Positions 60,258 through 64,000 of a stretch of DNA of 64,000 bases are shown here, piece by piece (positions within the stretch are counted from its first letter, which is position 1; every line of letters starts with the position of its first letter). The translations under genes and the position numbers were made by a program. The notes under the pieces were generated by a model. That model saw nothing but the letters and a program-made list of their open reading frames with translations, was not told where the DNA came from and ran no database searches. Origin of the DNA: Cryptomeria japonica (lineage: Eukaryota; Streptophyta; Pinopsida; Cupressales; Cupressaceae); assembly GCF_030272615.1 (NCBI RefSeq), contig NC_081415.1:602351644-602415643 (forward strand), in the 5' to 3' direction.

Positions 60258-60284
60258 AAAAAAAAAAAATCAAACACCAAACAC

Positions 60285-60745
60285 CATATTTGTCTAGAAA
60301 GAACAAAAAACTTGTTCAAAGAAAATAAATTCTCCTGGTGAAAGCTAAGCCATAGAAATCAAAAACCACCCCACTGACCTCAATTGTAATATAGGGTGGA
60401 GTTTAAGTATATATCTTGACAACCTTTTCTATCTAACATTAGAGATCATTGTCAATCCCTTACTTTACCTTCCTCTTCTCCTCTTCCTCCTCATAACCTT
60501 AGTTTGTGGTACCCATAACCATTGGGAACCCACCTCCTTCTCCCCCAAATTTATCATGTTGTCCCTACAATCAAAACATAGACATCTATTTGGCCTCAGC
60601 TTTTATTTCTTTCTTTTTGTCTCATCGAGCTCTCTCCTCATGTTTCCATTTTTTATATTTTTTGTCTAATTCTCTATTTCCTACCCAAGACAACTCTCAT
60701 AAGTCACATGGAAAAATGGGTAATGCTTCTCAGCAAATTTGATAT
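60285..60745. other. Unassigned stretch right of the LINE
   Basis: CT-rich DNA with a fragment similar to 36790-36880. A plus-strand frame at 60506-60742 has no recognisable family. Confidence 0.35.
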
Positions 60746-62490
60746 CCAATAAGTAGACAAGAATGCTATTAAGGGGAAGTTCATAGCAAATCACCTAGTC
60801 AAGACACCATTGGTGGATGCTTATCCACAGGTTACATAATTTCCTAATGAGCATGTTTGCACTATCACAACACAATCCCCATGGAAGCTTTATTTTGACG
60901 ATTCTCACACTTAGAAAGGATCGAGTGTTGGCCTCCTTTTTGTCACCCCCCAAGGAGACTTCATTCCCAAATCATTCAAATTGACCTTTCTCTATGCAAA
61001 TAACATATTAGCTGAGTATGAAGGTAACATAATAGGTCTTAATACAAGCATCGAGTGGAACATTAAGGAACTACATGTCTATGGAGATTCTTAGCTGGTT
61101 ATCAGAAAAGTCAATGATGAATATCAAACCAAGGATGACAAGTGATTACTCTATAAAAAAATGGTAGATGACCTTAAGAAAAACTTCTAGTCTATCATGT
61201 TTGATCACATTCTAAGGGTATAGAACAAAACTATCGATGCAATGACTTCCATAGGGTCTCTTCTTGGCATTGAGTCAGACAACCCACAATATGAATTCCT
61301 GGTTGACCAACTTATAGAGCCCCCATTCAAAACATCAGACAAAGATGGTGTGCAACATAATTGGCCCCCAATCGCCCTAGTGTCATGATATCTACAAATA
61401 CCTTGAAGATGGTACCCTTCAATAAAAATTATCCCAAAATGAACACCAAAACCTCATGCATTGTTTTGTCCTATTCACCATCATAAGAGACAATCTATAT
61501 CATTGAGACTATCATGACATCCTCGCTACATGTTTAGATGTGAATGAGTCTAATCTTGCGATGAAAGAAGTACATGTCAAACCTTGTGGAGCTCATGAGA
61601 ATGGATATTTCTTGGCTAAATATCTCTTAAGAGTGGGATACCGCTATCCCACTATGGAACATGATTGTTGCAAATTTATCAAAAAGTGTGTGCCTTGTCA
61701 ATGACATGGATCTATCTAATTCATGTTCTAGCAAACAACTTGTAGCTTATTGTTATGCCTTGTTCTTTCTCTACATGGGGCATTAACCTTGTTGGTAAGA
61801 TCCATCTTCCCTCATTTGATGGCAACAAATTCATCATCATCACCACCGAGTATTTCACTAGATGGGTTGAAGCGATTCTACTCACCCTCGCCACTAGTAT
61901 CCAAGTGTCCAAGTTCATTTTGTATCATATCATTTCCCACTATGAAGTACCATCCACCATCATCACTGACAATGGTACTCCCTTTAGAAACCATCATGTG
62001 CATGAGCTTTGCACCATAGTCCACATCCACAATCGTTGGTCCACACCATACTACCCATAAGGTAACAACCAAGTCGAGGCAACCAACAAAGCCCTTTAAT
62101 GTATCCTTAAAAAGGTTGTCATTGAAACCAGTTGTGAATGGCATCTCCATCTCAATATCATCATTTGAGCTTATCACACTAGTGTTTGTACCTCAATCGA
62201 TGCCACTTTGTACTCACTCGTTTATGCTGCTAAAGTCGCCTCACCAACCAAGGTTGAATTTCCATCTTTACAGATATCCTTGCAAGACTGCATCTCAAAT
62301 GAAGATTACCGTATGGAAAGGCTCGTTCAACTAGATATTATTAATGATTAGCATCAAAGGGCTTATGATTAGCTCCATATTTATCAAAATAGGCTTAAGA
62401 AGCAATAGCAGAAGAAGGTTCACCCTTGTGAGTTTGAATTGGTTTACTTGGTCCTAAGAGAGAATCCAAGGAATCAACAGGATTGAGAAA
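60746..62490 (+). pseudogene. Ty3/gypsy element C: RNase H and integrase, decayed
   Basis: Plus-strand reading with many stops gives the RNase H pattern (WKLYFDDSHT near 60890, ILAEYEGNIIGL near 61010, LHVYGDS near 61075). The integrase zinc region is near 61600-61700 and its catalytic core follows: WGINLVGKI near 61785, FIIITTEYFTRWVEA near 61840, ITDNGTPF near 61965. A C-terminal part continues to about 62480 (CEFELVYLVLRENPRN). The polymerase part is absent, cut off somewhere before 60746. It is the oldest-looking element in the window. Confidence 0.8.
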
Positions 62491-64000
62491 AAAAATAAAA
62501 TTTTGAGCATAACTAGATTGGTCCATATTGTCAGAGCATATTTATCTATTAGTTACTTTTTTACAACTAGTTGTGCACCTAGTTTAGCTAGAGTTGAGCT
62601 TTATTTAGCTCCTCATGCTTCCACTTTAATTCTCCTAGATTTAGCTTTGTACTTTCTTTATAAGCACCTAATTGTAAAATTGTGACTCATCTTATAATTC
62701 TTTATTCTTTTCTTTTGAGTATGATAGCATTCATTCATGAAACCCTTGTTTGTGGAAGGTGTTCTTGTTTGTCGTTTGATCATGTAGACTTGTGTTGCAA
62801 TCTTTTATATTGCAAAATTCAACATGACATCAGAGGTTTGAAACTTCAACATGGTATCAATGCACAAGTTCGGCAAACCCCTTCTCAAGTTTTGAGGGTT
62901 CCTTTTCTCAAATCCATTACAAGGTCCTAGATTTGCATTTTTGTGGATCTATTAATGGAAAATATTTTTATTAGCTTTGGAGAAAAAGGGCATCAACATT
63001 GCATTTGCGGCATCGAAAAACATAAAAATTGACTATTGTTTCACTCAAATTCAAGTAGTTGAAAAATCAAGTCAAATTAGTTGAGGGCACAAAAATTGAG
63101 GCAAAACATAGGGGTAGCTAAAAAATTTGGGCACTTTGGTGCAACCTAGTGGTCGCCATCATTTTTAGAAGGCCCAAAAACCCCTAAATACCTTGTCAAA
63201 TCATCAAAAATGGAGATTGACAAATTTTTTGATGATTTTTTATTGGTACGTTTTACAAGGCATGAAAATCCATAAGACCTTCCCACTTGTGTTAGGGACA
63301 ACATCAGAAGAAAAAATTATGCAAGCCTTAAAAATTTTATGGGAGTCTTGATTTTTTTAAGGTTTTTGTAAAAATAAATTAATTTTTGTTAATTTTTAAA
63401 AGGAAAAACCAAATCAAAAGTCAAAGAAGGTACATACCAGCTTGTATCAGATTTGGAGCAATTCAAATTAGCACTTTTCTCACTTTTTTTGTGGATTTTC
63501 CTTCAAAATTGGCACACAGATAAATTTAGTAGTGGTTTCTTATTTTTAGCCATCCAAACCATAAAAAAACCATGTGGTTTTTTCCCCATAACTTTTTCAT
63601 ACCAAATAGAAATTCATAAAATAATATTTTATTGGAAAGATGGTTTTAGAGCCATTCTTATCGTATAGGTGGATTGATGAGGTTCTGCACTAGTTTATTG
63701 TACGAGGCCTCCAAAATCAGTCTTTAGCTTCACGCTTCTAGGTCCATAAGTTGGGCAAACAGATTTTTTTTAATTTCTACATATTATCGGAAAGCTCTTA
63801 GAGTCACCTATTCAGATAAGCTATTGGGTCTTTAGTATTTTTTCCTAGATGAATTTTATTCAATCATTTGTGTTTTCACTTCATGGTTGATTACTTGTTC
63901 ATTTTGGCTCCTAAAATATTTCTATTCACAATGGATGGCTTCTCCTAGGTTGTCATACATGGATTTGTAGGACTTTGCACTATTTGGGCATTTTGAGCAT
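62491..64000. other. Unassigned DNA after element C
   Basis: No gene seen. A phrase catggtatcaatgc near 62852 weakly recalls a primer binding site, but no LTR border accompanies it. The stretch may be the 3' non-coding part or LTR of element C. Confidence 0.35.

Larger units (their letters stand above)
37667..60268 (+). mobile_element. Near full-length L1-type LINE with 16-bp TSD, split by a DNA transposon
   Basis: The element is flanked by identical 16-mers atcaaacaccaaacac at 37651-37666 and 60269-60284. It ends in a GGCTTCGGCC hairpin-forming 3' terminus and an A tail (60258-60269). Without the inserted transposon (38796-53519) it is about 7.9 kb. Its ORF1 is DUF4283-type and its ORF2 has endonuclease, RT, a zinc-ligand region and RNase H. 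It starts only 66 bp before ORF1, so the 5' UTR is short or slightly truncated. Decay is light: a few stops and one ORF2 frameshift. ORF1 stop and ORF2 start overlap as ATGA at 54194-54197. Confidence 0.92.

Noticed and set aside
61878-62177. Minus-strand 99-codon frame
   Set aside because: It is antisense to the decayed integrase of element C.
62845-62870. Primer-binding-site-like phrase catggtatcaatgc
   Set aside because: It lacks the agagc part of the consensus and no LTR end precedes it.

Overview
The window looks like nuclear DNA from a large, repeat-filled plant genome, most likely a gymnosperm such as a conifer. The evidence is the dense nesting of LTR retrotransposons, plant L1-type LINEs, long dinucleotide tracts, very few host genes and a plant-specific gene with canonical GT-AG introns. 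No ribosomal RNA or true tRNA gene was seen. The species assignment is inference; the nesting and the gene models are read from the sequence.

From 1 to 13 kb there is a nest of old retroelements. A Ty3/gypsy 3' end with its LTR (1-2054) has landed inside the integrase of a second, minus-strand Ty3/gypsy element (2055-about 6319). A probable solo LTR (7145-8957) and a tRNA-derived SINE (about 9757-10056) follow. Next come an unrecognised broken coding region and a LINE RNase H fragment (11.0-12.8 kb). From 12.8 to 27.5 kb two complete Ty1/copia-like elements lie tail to tail inside simple-sequence DNA. The plus-strand one (13314-20301) has LTRs, PBS, PPT, a gag-like zinc-knuckle ORF and a long unknown ORF but no recognisable polymerase, and it is itself hit by a solo LTR with a perfect target duplication. 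The minus-strand one (20351-27364) carries a decayed gag-pol and may be its autonomous relative.

From 27.5 to 37.6 kb the DNA is AT-rich with LINE relics and a hAT-like MITE (32648-32940). It also holds the only convincing host gene, a three-exon, 97-residue gene of the plant-specific TIGR01589 family (34473-35555, minus), with G-box motifs upstream.

From 37.7 to 60.3 kb there is one near-complete LINE bounded by a perfect 16-bp target duplication. Inside its ORF1 sits a 14.7-kb DNA transposon (38796-53519). Removing that insert plus one copy of a 10-bp near-duplicate restores the ORF1 reading frame arithmetically. The insert is the most interesting object here. It has short terminal inverted repeats, clusters of a TTCGAGCGAA palindrome near both ends, a 4.9-kb satellite of TGACCCCTTA/TAAGGGGTCA words, a plus-strand accessory gene of unknown function, and a five-exon minus-strand gene. 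All splice phases of that gene agree, and its product looks like a DDE/D-type transposase with zinc-ligand-like cysteines. The right end (60.7-62.5 kb) is a decayed Ty3/gypsy RNase H-integrase segment, followed by featureless DNA.
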